From Negativibacillus massiliensis (GTDB lineage Bacteria; Bacillota; Clostridia; Oscillospirales; Ruminococcaceae), in the NCBI RefSeq assembly GCF_900148495.1, contig NZ_FTRU01000007.1:434001-498000 (forward strand): a stretch of 64,000 bases of DNA. The letters are read 5' to 3'. Shown one piece after another: positions 25,919-33,153 of the stretch. A program made the position numbers and the translations under genes. The notes under the pieces are model-generated. The model was not told where the DNA came from, made no database searches, and saw only the letters and a program-made list of their open reading frames with translations. Each line of letters begins with the position of its first letter. The stretch's first letter is position 1.

Positions 25919-26702
25919 TGCGTAACACCTCCTTCGTCAGAACTTTATAGGCTTCGGCAACTTTGCCTTTGGGATCATGCTTAAAGATACTGGTTCCCTC
26001 GGCGCTGATTTCCTCTGCACGGACAGAACGGGGAATGTCTGTCTTGTAGACCTTCAGCTTACCACCGTAGCTTTCACGGATAAGGTTGCTGATGTCTTTG
26101 GAATAATTTGTTCTGCTGTCCACCATCGTCAGAAGAATACCTTCGATTTTCAGCTTGGGATTGATCTGTCTTTTGACCTTGTTGACGGTTTCGAGCAACT
26201 GTTCCAAGCCCTTTGCGGGAAGATACGCCGCCTGAACAGGTATCAGCACATTGTCGGCAGCTGCCAACGCATTTACAGTCAGCATACCCAGAGAGGGCAT
26301 ACAGTCCAGAAGGATGAAATCATAATTCTGTTTGACTGTATCCAGGTACTGACGGAGAATGGTTTCTCGGCTCATGGCGTTTACCAGAGAAACCTCCAAG
26401 CCAGACAATTCGATATTGGCGGGCATATAGTCCACACCTTCGGGATGTCGCAGGATTCCTTCTCCTGGAGCAATCGGCTTCTCCGTGATGATCTTTCCCA
26501 TCATATCCGAAAGGGTAGGTGACAACTCATCAGGATATGGGTTCCCAAGGCTGACGGTTAAGGATGCCTGGGGATCTGTGTCTACTAACAGAACCTTTTT
26601 ACCCTCCATAGCCAATCCGACACCTAAGTTTTCACAGGTTGTTGTCTTACCCGTGCCGCCTTTTTGGTTTACTACTGCGATGACGGTCGCTTTTTTCGAC
26701 AA
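25875..26702 (-). CDS. parA: ParA/Soj-family partition ATPase
   Basis: The 275-residue ATPase begins MSKKATVIAVVNQKGGTGKTTT, with deviant Walker A KGGTGKT, then LLVDTDPQASLT and Walker B-like FILLDCMPSLG. There is no N-terminal HTH, so it is a Soj-type (short) ParA. A TTG start at 26702 is supported by GAGGTG upstream. With ParB it forms the ICE's partition system, usual for Tn1549-like elements and consistent with a plasmid-like circular phase. Confidence 0.93.
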   Translation of the reverse strand: MSKKATVIAVVNQKGGTGKTTTCENLGVGLAMEGKKVLLVDTDPQASLTVSLGNPYPDELSPTLSDMMGKIITEKPIAPGEGILRHPEGVDYMPANIELSGLEVSLVNAMSRETILRQYLDTVKQNYDFILLDCMPSLGMLTVNALAAADNVLIPVQAAYLPAKGLEQLLETVNKVKRQINPKLKIEGILLTMVDSRTNYSKDISNLIRESYGGKLKVYKTDIPRSVRAEEISAEGTSIFKHDPKGKVAEAYKVLTKEVLRNAEKRRKHQLEGVR

Positions 26703-26743
26703 TTCTTGTCACCTCGCTTTCTTCTTTTGATTTGCTTCAATTC

Positions 26744-27643
26744 TTACCACCTCCCTCCAAGTTTTCCCGAAGCCATATCATGCCTTACTTGTGCATCATA
26801 GTGGGCATCTATGGTGTACGGGGCATTGTATATCGAAGCAAGTAGATACTGCTTGATATTGCGAACCTCTGTTGTGTTCTCTTTGAAACGATCTATTACA
26901 AACCTGATGTGTTCAGAATCCAGTTTCATAAAGGTACTTCGGACGATTTCTACCGGCTTATCATCGCTGGCTATTCGTATCTGTTTACGGTTGCTGCACA
27001 TCACTTCAACGATAAGTCTGAGAATCAGTTCAAGAATTTCTTCATCATGCCGGAAGTCCTGCTTCAGATATTCCATCTCAAGCTGATCGTAAAAATACTC
27101 ATAATACCGGGTGAACTCTCCGGTCCCGTCGGCTTCCTGTCCGTGAAAAACGGAAGAAAGGAAAGGATCAGTATCACTAAATTCAGTATTTTTAATATCA
27201 GTATTATTACATTGTGATTTTGGCAGTTCTTGAGTTGTGATTTTCATTGTTCCAGAATTGTGATTTTCACAATTCAAGAGTTGTGAATCCACAGCAGAAA
27301 TAAAGTTCTTCACATAGATCAGATTGGGTTTTCCCAACCCCTGACGTTTTCGCTCGATCAATCCTGCTTTCTTCTCAAGTTCGCTGAGTAGCTTTATAGC
27401 CTTTTGTTCAGCGCAGTTCAAAGCCGACTTTGCTTCGTCGATTGTGAAGATGATATATACACGACCGTTTTCATCTATCCATCCATTCCTGGCAGATAAA
27501 CTCATGCGATCAAGCAATATACCGTACAACATCTTGGCATCGGCAGAGATGTTCCAAAATCTCTCGTTCGTGAATAACACCTTCGGAACTCGATAGAATG
27601 TGAACAGTTCAGATTGCTGACCGTAGAAGTAATCATACGTCAC
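26744..27643 (-). CDS. repA: RepA_N-family replication initiator
   Basis: The 299-residue protein begins MTYDYFYGQQSELFTFYRVPKVLF, then ISADAKMLYGILLDRMSLS, the signature of RepA_N initiators, over residues 1-110. The C-terminal half (DFRHDEEILELILRLIVEVM, NIKQYLLASIYNAP) resembles DUF6017-type tails of ICE initiators. A GTG start at 27643 follows AGGTGG. Iteron-like ATTAGCA repeats lie 600-700 bases upstream. It probably replicates the circular form. Confidence 0.88.
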   Translation of the reverse strand: MTYDYFYGQQSELFTFYRVPKVLFTNERFWNISADAKMLYGILLDRMSLSARNGWIDENGRVYIIFTIDEAKSALNCAEQKAIKLLSELEKKAGLIERKRQGLGKPNLIYVKNFISAVDSQLLNCENHNSGTMKITTQELPKSQCNNTDIKNTEFSDTDPFLSSVFHGQEADGTGEFTRYYEYFYDQLEMEYLKQDFRHDEEILELILRLIVEVMCSNRKQIRIASDDKPVEIVRSTFMKLDSEHIRFVIDRFKENTTEVRNIKQYLLASIYNAPYTIDAHYDAQVRHDMASGKLGGRW

Positions 27644-27830
27644 TCATTTTCACCACCTCTTTCTGCGGGAAATTTTCTTTTTTCAGAGGGGATCTGCGGA
27701 ATGTCGTGTCTTTTAATCCATACGGACAGCGGACGAAATAACAGGAACGATACCTCCAGCGAGGTTGATGATACTCACAATCTCGACAGCTTTTGGGCTT
27801 TTGGCAACGGACACGCTCATACTCATACAT
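27633..27830 (-). CDS. Small cysteine-rich protein 1
   Basis: The 65-residue product has paired cysteines (CQKPKSCRDCEYH, then SCYFVRCPYG) that could bind zinc. Its end overlaps the repA start by eleven bases, so it is likely translated with repA. A similar protein is encoded immediately upstream. The function is unknown. Confidence 0.65.
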   Translation of the reverse strand: MYEYERVRCQKPKSCRDCEYHQPRWRYRSCYFVRCPYGLKDTTFRRSPLKKENFPQKEVVKMSDV

Positions 27831-27831
27831 A

Positions 27832-28056
27832 TCAACGCACCCCCACTTCCTTCAAAATCTTCTTGGTACACCAACCGATGCAGGGATGATCTCGACCATA
27901 AGGGCAACCATCACATTCGGACTTCGGTTTTTGGGGTGCAGAGATTAAGTAGTAGCATTTATCTTCACCCAGACAGCAGCCCTTTTTGTTATTTCTCCAG
28001 AAATGGCAGTAACGGCAGTCGTTTGGCTTGTCGGGGGAATAAGAAATCTTACTCAA
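27832..28056 (-). CDS. Small cysteine-rich protein 2
   Basis: The 74-residue product has at least seven cysteines in CxxC-type pairs (NDCRYCHFW, GCCLGEDKCYY, SECDGCPYGRDHPCIGWC). It begins two bases from the next gene and appears to head the repA operon. Such proteins commonly precede RepA_N genes in gut Clostridia ICEs; a DNA- or metal-binding role is possible but unproven. Confidence 0.68.
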   Translation of the reverse strand: MSKISYSPDKPNDCRYCHFWRNNKKGCCLGEDKCYYLISAPQKPKSECDGCPYGRDHPCIGWCTKKILKEVGVR

Positions 28057-28102
28057 AAATCAAACCTCCAATCTTTTTAGATTTACCCGTGGATTTGGGC
28101 AT

Positions 28103-28150
28103 AAAAAAAGAGCGTCTATCCATCCCCAATGCGGGGCAAATAGACGCTCT
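28103..28150 (-). terminator. Strong hairpin terminator/attenuator upstream of the repA operon
   Basis: Perfect 10-base arms GAGCGTCTAT (28110-28119) and ATAGACGCTC (28140-28149) enclose a CCCC/GGGG inner stem. Read on the minus strand the hairpin is followed by TTTTTTT. It lies about 50 bases before the first cysteine-rich gene, so it could attenuate the repA operon. Confidence 0.75.
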
Positions 28151-28217
28151 ATGTACGAGGTAATATTCAATTTTATCTGCTATAACGGGGTGATACTTAA
28201 AACATCCGCCTTTTGCA

Positions 28218-28309
28218 ATTAGCAAGAATTTTAGCACGATTTTGGGGCTGATTAGCAGGAAGGGCATTTTCATTAGCAAAAACAGCCTTTTTTCTGCTAA
28301 TCATTAGCA
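28218..28309. repeat. Iteron-like ATTAGCA repeats, candidate replication origin
   Basis: ATTAGCA occurs at 28218, 28251, 28272 and 28303, TTTAGCA near 28230, and the inverted TGCTAAT at 28295, all within about 90 bases upstream of repA. Short repeated motifs in an AT-rich leader near an initiator gene suggest a RepA-binding origin or an operator. A related AATTAGCAAG lies at about 28656. Confidence 0.55.
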
Positions 28310-28422
28310 GAAATTTTTGTCTTATAACAGTAGTTCGATTTTTTAGGGCTTGTCAAAAATCAGAATTTGGAGTAAAATTCAGAACCATGATTTAGACACA
28401 GTAAGGGGAAGCTGTTGGGATG

Positions 28423-28460
28423 AAAAAAGCCGAAAACCCTTGAAAACAAAGGCTTTCGGC
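28423..28460 (-). terminator. Terminator following the tRNA 3' half
   Basis: On the minus strand GCCGAAAGCC pairs with GGTTTTCGGC and is followed by TTTTTTC. It lies ten bases after the tRNA CCA end, as a tRNA transcript terminator would, so an integrated element carrying this piece would preserve tRNA transcript termination. Confidence 0.7.
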
Positions 28461-28469
28461 GTTGTTAGC

Positions 28470-28515
28470 TGGCGTCCCAAAGAGGACTTGAACCTCCGAC
28501 CCCACGCTTAGGAGT
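28470..28515 (-). other. Attachment core: 3' half of tRNA-Arg(CCU)
   Basis: On the minus strand the sequence runs from the anticodon loop (CTCCTAA) through GCGTG, the T arm (GGAGG-TTCAAGT-CCTCT), acceptor strand TTGGGAC, discriminator G and CCA. No matching 5' half (CACGC stem, D arm, GTCCCAA) lies upstream, so this is not a complete gene. A 3' tRNA fragment starting in the anticodon loop is the usual mark left by a tyrosine integrase. It sits between the ICE-A integrase and the ICE-B repA region. Confidence 0.82.
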
Positions 28516-28910
28516 AGACCCGATACGACATCGGGAAGTGGCATCTAATGCTTAAAAATGCTTGGAAATACAAGGTTTTTCAGCATTTCAAATCCCATCT
28601 GATACTACGCTGTGATAGCTAATTCAGAGGGATTTTACACCGTCCGATTGGCTCGAAATTAGCAAGTCTTTCGATTTTTGGTGGACGTTGCAAGTGCAAG
28701 TAAATGTCACTATGTAACTTCTCGTGATGCGAAATGATAGGAAATCCTATTCATTCTCGTGTGAGGGTGCGGGTGTCCTTAGACACAGATTTCAGTCTGT
28801 TTTATATATCATTTCAAAATGAATTTTTCAACCAGAATTATTAAGAATTTCAAAGGTTTTTCAGACTCAATGATTCTATGTAATTTAGACCCGCCGAAGC
28901 AGGTCTTTTT
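28516..28910. other. Non-coding attachment arm region
   Basis: I see no gene. The stretch contains CCGAT/ATCGG near 28520-28533, AATGATAGG with CCTATTCATT at about 28725-28752, and a hairpin GACCCGCC with GCAGGTC near 28888-28905. TTACATAG (minus strand) appears after the last two. Integrase arm sites would be expected here, but no clear repeat set is recognised. Confidence 0.45.
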
Positions 28911-29216
28911 TTATTTCAGCATAATCTCTCTATCCTCAGCGCCGAGCATATAAGCACCCTTGGCAAAAGCATCCCTTGCAAGAAGCTCTGCTACATCAAC
29001 CCTATCGAACAGCATCCATATTTCTTTCTCTTTCGGAGTCAGTTCATGGCTATGGTCAAACAAATGCTCAAGTCCCAATCCTTCAAGCAATGCCGACTTT
29101 GCTGCTTTGTATTCCTCAGCTCTGCCAACATATTCGTCGTTCCTTTCCTTGGAAAATGCCTCGATATTGTCAGCTCTCAGATGCTCGTAATACTCGTCCA
29201 TAAAGATTCTATCCAT
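28911..29216 (-). CDS. Small conserved hypothetical protein (DUF6809-like?)
   Basis: The 101-residue protein begins MDRIFMDEYYEHLRADNIEA and is helical and acidic, with ALLEGLGLEHLFDHSHELTPKEKEIW and a terminal AKGAYMLGAEDREIM. Similar small helical proteins with a final gaxYMLxxE pattern occur in Clostridia mobile elements and phages. GGAGGTCAACGAGT precedes ATG 29216. It follows integrase on the minus strand and is the last gene of ICE-A before the attachment site. The function is unknown. Confidence 0.62.
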   Translation of the reverse strand: MDRIFMDEYYEHLRADNIEAFSKERNDEYVGRAEEYKAAKSALLEGLGLEHLFDHSHELTPKEKEIWMLFDRVDVAELLARDAFAKGAYMLGAEDREIMLK

Positions 29217-29234
29217 ACTCGTTGACCTCCATAA

Positions 29235-29294
29235 CAAAAAAATAAGGGCAGACCCTTTTACAGCTATTGTAGCTATGTAAAAGGATCTGCCCTT
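29235..29294 (-). terminator. Hairpin between integrase and the last ICE-A gene
   Basis: On the minus strand AAGGGCAGATCC and TTTTACATAGC pair with the mirrored GCTGTAAAAGGGTCTGCCCTT, followed by ATTTTTTTG. The stem is long (about 18 bases with a few mismatches). ACATAG falls within the stem. Confidence 0.72.
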
Positions 29295-29301
29295 GCAGTT
29301 A

Positions 29302-30675
29302 CTATAATGTTTTTGCCAGCGACTTCAGGAGTGCTGCCATTTCCGGATTTTGCAGAAGCTTCAGAAGAAGTTCTTTATCATCAGCGGAGCTTTCCGTTGC
29401 GGCTGGTTGAACCGGCTCAGGCGTTGCCTGTCTGCCTGAGTAGAACGCAGCTTCCATTCTTTCAGCGTTCAGTCTGCGGTCATCGTCGATGATATGGGAG
29501 TAAACATCCGCTACCATCTTGACCTGTGCATGACCGGAATCGCCTTGAACGGATTTCATATCGCCGCCGTTCAGCTTCAGCTTGTAAGTGATACTGGAAT
29601 GTCGGAGACTATGGAAAACCACTTTCGGCAGTCCCTTCTCCTCAATCAGCTTATTGAAAGCACGGTTGATAACCTGCCCCTCAATCGGCTTGCCATTGGA
29701 AGAACAGAAAACCAGATTGAAGTCTACGAACTCGTCACCGAAAAGGTCTTTCAGTTCTTCGATGTCAGCCTTTCGCTGTACCAACATTTCCGCTACGGTT
29801 TTCGGTAAGAACACCTTGCGGACACTTGTTTTGGTCTTAGGAGTTTTGAGAACCAATGCGGTATGCGTACTGGCGAAGGTCGGTGGGAACTTGAACATGA
29901 TGTCCTTACCGTCCAGATCTGCCATCGCTTCACGATTTACTCTCTGCAACTCCTTTTCAACGAAGATGCTTGCCTGACCAAGTTCAATACTGGTGGGGGA
30001 AATGTCAATACAGTCCCAGGTAAGCCCCAGAAGCTCGCCCATTCGCAGGGAACAGGAGAAGGCAAGGTTAATAGCCAGACGAAGAATATCATCGTCACAG
30101 GCTTCCAGAGCCTTCTGGAGCACTTCTGCTGTCCAGATATCCCTGGTCTTGTGTTCTTCTTTCGGCAGCGTAGCGTGCTCCACAGGGTTTCTGGTCATCA
30201 ATTCCCACTTGACCGCTTGATTGAAAGCATTTCGCAATGTCTTGTGAACCTCTCGGACAGTATGCGGAGTCAGATATTCTGTACGGGCTTTTACATACTT
30301 AGAAGAAACCGCTTTGACAGAAAGCAAATCTCGGTAATACTTGTCCATGATTCTCGGCGTGACATCCTCCAGCTTCATATCACCGATGAGGGGACGAATA
30401 TAGTTTGCAATCAGGCTCTTTCTGCTTTCATAGGTAGACATCGCCCAGGTGTTCACACCATAGATTGACATATACTCATCCAAAAGATCATTGACGGTTT
30501 TAGCAGAAGGGGGAATAAAGGTTCCGGACTCCTGCTCATATTCAACCTGCAACTTCCTTTTCTTTGCTTCGGCATTCGTTTCAAAGGTTTCCCACTTCTG
30601 ACGCTTGTTGCCGTTCTCATCGGTGTATGTATAAACCACAGAATACTTCTTTTTTCTCTTAACGATAGATGCCAT
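29302..30675 (-). CDS. int: Tyrosine integrase of ICE-A
   Basis: The 457-residue integrase has an N-terminal AT-hook-like basic start (MASIVKRKKKYSVVY), a SAM-like core-binding domain (residues 60-170) and a catalytic domain: Arg in CSLRMGELLGLTW, HSLRHSS, GDSGHAQVKM and nucleophile Tyr in ADVYSH. A C-terminal extension of about 60 residues ends LLKSLAKTL. It is next to the tRNA-Arg 3' fragment, its presumed attachment core. The triple-HTH gene lies four bases upstream, likely co-transcribed. Confidence 0.93.
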   Translation of the reverse strand: MASIVKRKKKYSVVYTYTDENGNKRQKWETFETNAEAKKRKLQVEYEQESGTFIPPSAKTVNDLLDEYMSIYGVNTWAMSTYESRKSLIANYIRPLIGDMKLEDVTPRIMDKYYRDLLSVKAVSSKYVKARTEYLTPHTVREVHKTLRNAFNQAVKWELMTRNPVEHATLPKEEHKTRDIWTAEVLQKALEACDDDILRLAINLAFSCSLRMGELLGLTWDCIDISPTSIELGQASIFVEKELQRVNREAMADLDGKDIMFKFPPTFASTHTALVLKTPKTKTSVRKVFLPKTVAEMLVQRKADIEELKDLFGDEFVDFNLVFCSSNGKPIEGQVINRAFNKLIEEKGLPKVVFHSLRHSSITYKLKLNGGDMKSVQGDSGHAQVKMVADVYSHIIDDDRRLNAERMEAAFYSGRQATPEPVQPAATESSADDKELLLKLLQNPEMAALLKSLAKTL

Positions 30676-30679
30676 GTAA

Positions 30680-31303
30680 TCAGCTCCTTTCCTGTCTATC
30701 TTCCGCTAACTGGTAGCGGGTCTGATTGTGATACCATTTTTCAAAGCTCTCTTTGGTAGCTCGCTTATACCTGCCAACCTTGATAAGCTCAAAATCTTCA
30801 TTGGCAACGATATAGTAAATGGTCTGACGATGTACCCCAAGCATTCTTGCCATTTCCGGCAGACCGTAGGTGGATGCCATAATATCTGCATCCAGTTCCT
30901 GATCCTCTACCGTGCGGTAATCGGTTTGAGAAGCATACCATCTTTCAAAGCTCTCCTTTGTCACTCTGCGCTTGCCCAGGACATCGACCACATCAAAATG
31001 CCCTTTGGCAACCAGTTCGTAAGCAGTCGCTTCTTTCAGCCCAAGGCGCTGTCCAAGCTCCTCCATTGAATATGTAGTTTTCTTCAATTCCTCGCCGGGA
31101 GGGGTTCCATCGACCTTCTGGTATTTGAACTGATTGGCATACCATTCTTCAAAGCTGTCGATCATCACCCTCATGGTGTTGCCGACAAGAATGGTTTTGA
31201 AGTAATTCTTCTTAATGAGCCAGTATGACTCCGTTTTACCAAGACCGAGCATCCTGCCCATTTCCAGAACAGACATACTCGTGCGTTTTCTCATTTCCGC
31301 CAT
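30680..31303 (-). CDS. Triple helix-turn-helix excisionase-like protein
   Basis: The 207-residue protein consists of three related HTH_17-type repeats of roughly 50-55 residues. Each has a helix-turn-helix (MGRMLGLGKTESYWLI, LGQRLGLKEATAYELV, MARMLGVHRQTIYYIV) and ends with FE(E/R/K)WYxxQxxY. Excisionases usually carry one such domain; three in one chain suggests binding to several adjacent att-arm sites. It lies immediately before the integrase in the operon. Confidence 0.82.
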   Translation of the reverse strand: MAEMRKRTSMSVLEMGRMLGLGKTESYWLIKKNYFKTILVGNTMRVMIDSFEEWYANQFKYQKVDGTPPGEELKKTTYSMEELGQRLGLKEATAYELVAKGHFDVVDVLGKRRVTKESFERWYASQTDYRTVEDQELDADIMASTYGLPEMARMLGVHRQTIYYIVANEDFELIKVGRYKRATKESFEKWYHNQTRYQLAEDRQERS

Positions 31304-31314
31304 CGTACAACCTC

Positions 31315-31360
31315 CTATGTAAAAAATGTAGCCATGTGTTTCTTGTCATGGCTACATTTT
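31315..31360 (-). terminator. Attenuator-type hairpin with TTTTTTACATAG before the triple-HTH gene
   Basis: Perfect 14-base arms (31323-31336 and 31347-31360, AAAATGTAGCCATG and its complement) are followed on the minus strand by TTTTTTACATAGGAGG and then the start codon. The ACATAG directly joins the ribosome-binding site. Same arrangement as at five or more other junctions in ICE-A. Confidence 0.78.
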
Positions 31361-31420
31361 ATCGAACTCTCAATATGTTTTGAAGTTTGTCGCCGGGTTG
31401 TACGACGCCCTTGACAAATC

Positions 31421-31657
31421 TTACATTTGATGATCCAACCACTCATCAAAACTCTTTTTGGAGATTCTGATACTGCCACCGATGCGGACGCTATGGAAAA
31501 CTTTCTTTTTCACAAGGTTGTATGCGCTGGTTCTGCTGATGCCCAGAATATCCTGAATCTCATCAACCGTATAGGTTCTCTTATCAAACTGAACTGCGTT
31601 AGCAGCCATCGCTTCTTCGGTGCGCTGATTCATGGCAGCGATTCTTTCTTCAAACAT
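31421..31657 (-). CDS. xis: Excisionase-type single-HTH protein
   Basis: The 78-residue protein has one HTH_17 domain (YTVDEIQDILGISRTSAYNLV then KKKVFHSVRIGGSIRISKKSFDEWL) and the FDEWL ending usual for Tn916-type and related Xis proteins. It lies seven bases after mazF on the minus strand. Position before the integrase suggests recombination directionality control. Confidence 0.8.
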   Translation of the reverse strand: MFEERIAAMNQRTEEAMAANAVQFDKRTYTVDEIQDILGISRTSAYNLVKKKVFHSVRIGGSIRISKKSFDEWLDHQM

Positions 31658-31663
31658 TTATGT

Positions 31664-32071
31664 TCACTCCTTCGCTCTCTTTGCTTTATGTTTTGGGGAA
31701 CGCTTTTTCAGCTGTTCCATTGCCAGGCTGACAGATAAGGCTTTCTCAATCGCTACCATTTCACGGGGCGTTACCTTACCTAAGTAATTATCAATCCTGC
31801 TTTTATCAATGGTACGAATCTGTTCCAGCTGAACAACGGACGCTTCTTTGAATGCAGGATTGTCGTAAATAACAAAGTGCGTCGGCATATTCGCTTTCTT
31901 ATGGATTCTGGTGGTGACCGTTGCCACAATCAATGTGGGAGCGTGTTTATTACCGGTATCGTTCTGAATGACGATAACCGGACGGATGCCGCCTTGTTCC
32001 GACCCAACTACCGGGTCCAGCTTGGCGCAATAAATATCACCACGGCAATATACCCAATTTTCTTTCATCAT
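31664..32071 (-). CDS. mazF: MazF/PemK-family endoribonuclease, no adjacent antitoxin
   Basis: The 135-residue protein contains the MazF/PemK core: RGDIYCAKLDPVVGSEQGGIRPVIVIQND, split over the first beta-strands, then PTLIVATVTTRIHK, with a lysine-rich tail (KKRSPKHKAKRAKE). The GSEQGGxRP loop and T-V-T region correspond to the RNA-binding active site of mRNA interferases. No MazE-like gene precedes it. The adjacent downstream HTH protein or a distant gene may neutralise it, or the protein may have another role in the ICE. Confidence 0.85.
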   Translation of the reverse strand: MMKENWVYCRGDIYCAKLDPVVGSEQGGIRPVIVIQNDTGNKHAPTLIVATVTTRIHKKANMPTHFVIYDNPAFKEASVVQLEQIRTIDKSRIDNYLGKVTPREMVAIEKALSVSLAMEQLKKRSPKHKAKRAKE

Positions 32072-32094
32072 GTGCCATGACCTCCTTTCGTTGG

Positions 32095-32137
32095 CTATGT
32101 AATAACTGACTGCCAGAAAGGAATCAGGCAGTCAGTC
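32095..32137 (-). terminator. Hairpin with TTACATAG before mazF
   Basis: ACTGACTGCC and GGCAGTCAGT form a perfect 10-base stem (32105-32114 and 32128-32137), followed on the minus strand by TATTACATAGCC and the AAAGGAGG of mazF. Confidence 0.75.
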
Positions 32138-32585
32138 CAAAAGTCTATGTGTCCCATATTTGCCACGCACCCCTGGGAAAGAGGGCTTACGCCCTCAGGG
32201 AATCACCGAACGACTGATTGCGAATCAGTTCCATAGGAATCTAACCTCTGCCGGGTTCTCCGCCAGCTCCGTAGAGAAGTATCTTTAATCCTGTTGCTTT
32301 CATGGCCGTATTGGGAGCAACCCAATATTTACAAGCCAGTATTGATCGCTGGCATCGGGAGAGAGACAAGCGCTTAATTTATAGAAGAAAGTCGTTCTGT
32401 TTCTCTATCCGATACGTCTCGGCGTACCGCTGATGTGGCTGATGCTCTCGCACCGGCAACAGGAACGTATTCGATGACTGTGTATTCAGTTTTCAAGGAT
32501 CAAGCAGCCGATTTTCTTTGGCTGTATCTAAATTGTACCTGTTCCTCATGCAAGTTTTTATTGCCTCGTAGGTATAGTTTTGAGG
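32138..32585 (-). ncRNA. Possible structured leader RNA upstream of mazF
   Basis: There is no gene in these 450 bases. There are several compact hairpins: CCCTGAGGGCG with CCCTCTTTCCCAGGG, ACTGATT/AATCAGT, TTGGG/CCCAA, GCCAG/CTGGC, and ATCGGGAGAGAG with CTCTATCCGAT. Their density exceeds that of neighbouring gaps, so a long structured 5' leader on the minus strand is plausible. I do not recognise a known RNA family. Confidence 0.35.
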
Positions 32586-32891
32586 TTATTCACGACCTAA
32601 AAATATGTAATCAAGGGTTGTCTCAAAGCGCACAACCAGTTCGATTGCCAAATCAATAGAGATACCTCTGTTGCCGGTTTCAATTCGTGCAATGGTGTTT
32701 GCGGCAACACCTAACTGCTCCGCAAGCTGTTCCTGTGTAAGCCCATGTTCCTTTCTCAAGGCTTTAATTCTTTTTCCGCTTTCAACCAAGTCGTAATACA
32801 TTTTCGTTCCTCCGTGTTTTTGAATTTGTGAAGTTGCAAAATCAAAAACAGCGGGAGGAGATCGTGCCCGATTCTCAATACCCTTTGCCAT
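32586..32891 (-). CDS. XRE-family regulator
   Basis: The HTH spans ALRKEHGLTQEQLAEQLGVAANTIARIE, followed by DLAIELVVRFETTLDYIFLG, as in small phage-type repressors. Two starts are possible: ATG 32891 with AAGGAGGACAGGCAG (101 residues) and internal ATG 32801 with GGAGGAACGAAA (71 residues, the usual family start). The first adds MAKGIENRARSPPAVF. Both have good sites, so either a longer form or two products may exist. Confidence 0.8.
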   Translation of the reverse strand: MAKGIENRARSPPAVFDFATSQIQKHGGTKMYYDLVESGKRIKALRKEHGLTQEQLAEQLGVAANTIARIETGNRGISIDLAIELVVRFETTLDYIFLGRE

Positions 32892-32916
32892 CTGCCTGTC
32901 CTCCTTGCAGGCATAA

Positions 32917-33030
32917 AAAAAGAGCCGGAGTAAATTACTCCAAGCTCTCGTTCATGCCTTTGTGTTAATTATGGGGGAAAATAGGCAGGTATAAAAAAAG
33001 CCCCGTACCCATTACAGGCACGAGGCGTAA
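32917..33030 (-). terminator. Two successive terminators
   Basis: On the minus strand GCCTCGTGCC with GGTACGGGGC precedes TTTTTTT (about 32994-33028), and GAGCTTGGAGTAA with TTACTCCGGCTC precedes TTTTTTT (about 32917-32946). Together they would stop transcription between the ArpU-like gene and the XRE gene. Confidence 0.72.
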
Positions 33031-33126
33031 CTCTCTCTATTCAATTTTATGCCGCTATCTCCCAGCATAGCCATTTTAACACTGGACAAGTCGGACTTTC
33101 AGTAGGGGAACCGTCGTATTTTCATC

Positions 33127-33149
33127 GGATTTTAGTCGGACTAAAATCC
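33127..33149. repeat. Perfect palindrome after the ArpU-like gene
   Basis: GGATTTTAGTC and GACTAAAATCC surround a single base. It may act as a terminator stem for the gene ending at 33154 or as a regulator site. Confidence 0.55.
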
Positions 33150-33153
33150 TGTC

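Larger units (their letters stand above)
1..28469 (-). mobile_element. ICE-B: repA-to-maff2 half of a Tn1549/CTn-type ICE
   Basis: The minus-strand series repA, parA, parB, three small genes, pcfB, virD4 and maff2 is the standard first half of Tn1549/CTn-type conjugative transposons of Clostridia. The next expected genes (VirB6-like, PrgI-like, VirB4-like) would lie below position 1. virD4 is interrupted by an intron and an IME, and maff2 by another intron. The right limit is set at the tRNA-derived sequence near 28.47 kb. This half and the one at 28.5-64 kb may be two tandem elements or the two ends of one circular molecule; the window alone cannot decide. Confidence 0.75.

Noticed and set aside
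28049..28279. Possible 76-codon minus-strand gene upstream of the cysteine-rich proteins
   Set aside because: It spans the terminator hairpin and the iteron-like repeats, has no ribosome-binding site, and shows no protein-like composition.
28470..28515. A complete tRNA gene
   Set aside because: Only the anticodon-loop-to-CCA half is present; the D arm and 5' acceptor strand are missing, so it is an attachment remnant.
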